The translations under genes were made by a program, and so were the position numbers. The notes below the pieces were generated by a model. The model was not told the DNA's origin. It saw nothing but the letters and a program-made list of their open reading frames with translations, and did not search any database. Positions 44,716 through 45,740 of a DNA stretch of 45,740 nt are shown here, one piece after another. Source of the stretch: Rhodococcus jostii NBRC 16295. GTDB lineage: Bacteria; Actinomycetota; Actinomycetes; Mycobacteriales; Mycobacteriaceae. Every line of letters starts with the position of its first letter. Position 1 is the stretch's first letter. The stretch is from positions 1 through 45,740 of the forward strand of contig NZ_BCWY01000074.1 of the NCBI RefSeq assembly GCF_001894825.1, given 5' to 3'.

Positions 44716-45740
44716 GTGAGCGCGGAAAAGGTTGCGGCAGAAAAAGATCCGGTCGCCCGGGTGCTGCCGCTGCTTCCGCTCGCCCACCTCGACCGCGAAT
44801 TCGACTACCTCGTTCCCAAGGAACTCGAAGATCAGGCGCATCCCGGGGTCCGGGTCCGCATCCGGTTCGCGGGTCGCCTTGTCGACGGCTTCGTCGTCGC
44901 CCGCAACGCGACGAGCGAGCATCAGGGCCGGTTCGGCTGGCTCGAACGGGTGATCTCGCCCGAGCGGGTGCTGACCGAGGAGATCACCCGGGTGGTCGAC
45001 CTTGTCGCGGGCCGGTACGCAGGAACCCGCGCCGACGTGTTGCGGCTCGCGATCCCGCCCCGGCACGCGAGGGCGGAGTCCGAGGCCGCGTCCGAACCCC
45101 CCGCGGTGTCGGGTTCGGCGATCGAGACCGACGCGTGGGACCGGTACGTCCACGGCGGCGCCTTTCTCACCGCCCTGTCGGAGCAGCGTGCGCCGCGCGC
45201 GGTCTGGCAGGCGCTCCCCGGCGACGACTGGCCGGCGCGTCTGGCGGAACTGTCCGGACTCGTCGCCACCACCGGGGCGAGCACCGTCATCGTCGTCCCC
45301 GATCAGCGTGATCTCGACCGTGTGGTCGCGGCGGTGGAGGCGCTGCTCGGCAAGGATGCCGTCGTCGGTCTGGCTGCCGGTCTCGGTCCCGCTCTGCGCT
45401 ACCGGCGGTGGCTGGCCGCGTTGCGGGGGACGGCCAGGGTCGTCGTCGGCACCCGGAGTTCGGTGTTCGCGCCGACTCCGCGGACCGGGCTGATCGTGGT
45501 CTGGGACGACGGGGACGACAACCATTCCGAGCCCCGCGCGCCGTACCCGCACGCCCGCGAGGTGGCGCTGCTCCGCGCGTACGCCAGCGGGTGCGCGGTG
45601 GTGCTGGCCGGACACGCCCGCACCGCCGAGGCGCAGGCCCTCGTCGACTCCGGGTGGGCGCACGACCTCGTGGCCTCCCGGGACGCGGTGCGCTCCGCCG
45701 CCCCGAAGATCACCGCACTCGCGGACAGCGACCACGCGCT
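44716..45740 (+). CDS. priA: Primosomal protein PriA, helicase-deficient actinobacterial type (5' part)
   Basis: About 341 codons are present; the frame is open to the window end. It starts at a GTG (VSAEKVAAEKDPVARVLPLL). The N-terminal DNA-binding domain is recognisable (LAHLDREFDYLVPKELEDQA, VRVRIRFAGRLVDGFVV, RYAGTRADVLRLAIPPRHAR). Where E. coli PriA has its Walker A (GVTGSGKT) this protein has ALPGDDWPARLAEL. The helicase DEEH segment is replaced by VVWDDGDDNHSEPRAPYPHA. Loss of these motifs is characteristic of actinobacterial PriA, which probably still loads the replisome at restart sites but cannot unwind DNA by itself. No good ribosome site is seen before the GTG. Confidence 0.92.
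   Translation, partial: MSAEKVAAEKDPVARVLPLLPLAHLDREFDYLVPKELEDQAHPGVRVRIRFAGRLVDGFVVARNATSEHQGRFGWLERVISPERVLTEEITRVVDLVAGRYAGTRADVLRLAIPPRHARAESEAASEPPAVSGSAIETDAWDRYVHGGAFLTALSEQRAPRAVWQALPGDDWPARLAELSGLVATTGASTVIVVPDQRDLDRVVAAVEALLGKDAVVGLAAGLGPALRYRRWLAALRGTARVVVGTRSSVFAPTPRTGLIVVWDDGDDNHSEPRAPYPHAREVALLRAYASGCAVVLAGHARTAEAQALVDSGWAHDLVASRDAVRSAAPKITALADSDHA

Overview
The window is 45.7 kb of high-GC DNA. Gene content and order point to a mycolic-acid actinomycete, most likely Rhodococcus (inference from gene order, frequent GTG starts, ATGA/GTGA stop-start overlaps, leaderless promoters and a mycobacterial-type integration host factor). I saw no tRNA, rRNA, insertion sequence or CRISPR array.

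Region 1 (1-4130) is a decayed accessory patch. It holds the remains of a ParD-like antitoxin/zeta toxin module (9-726) whose two genes have been fused by an internal deletion and then frameshifted. Next to it are a small ORF and a frameshifted excisionase- or antitoxin-like gene (793-1388), about 0.6 kb with no convincing gene, an intact selO (2025-3533), and two pieces of one Fic-domain gene that now point at each other (3704-3983).

Region 2 (4145-9726) is mixed single-gene accessory or housekeeping content. It contains an SRPBCC protein, a RidA-family enzyme, an Rv2578c-like radical SAM protein behind a perfect LexA-type SOS box, a PPOX/F420-type flavin-fold enzyme, a secreted protein, an ArsR regulator/SRPBCC pair with tandem operators, and a neutral zinc metallopeptidase.

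Region 3 (9870-19013) starts with aspS. It is followed by a tightly coupled set: a DUF389 membrane protein, a circularly permuted ATP-grasp/alpha-E fusion and a transglutaminase, joined by two ATGA overlaps. An APH-fold kinase and rarA follow. The ATP-grasp/alpha-E/transglutaminase set is the best candidate for an incompletely described system: such sets are predicted to make and break amide or peptide bonds on an unknown substrate, and here a membrane protein is built into the operon.

Region 4 (19055-31638) is conserved core: alaS-ruvX-mltG-aroE-prepilin peptidase-aroC-aroK-aroB, an 18-bp perfect hairpin terminator, a B-4DMT membrane protein, then pepQ-efp-nusB. The aroQ gene that follows aroB in M. 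tuberculosis is not here.

Region 5 (31640-43320) is the pyrimidine operon pyrR-pyrB-pyrC-(membrane protein)-carA-carB-pyrF, with a PyrR-binding hairpin over the pyrR ribosome binding site. It is followed by mihF-gmk-rpoZ-coaBC.

Region 6 (43400-45740) is metK and the 5' part of priA, which runs off the window and lacks the Walker A motif of a helicase.
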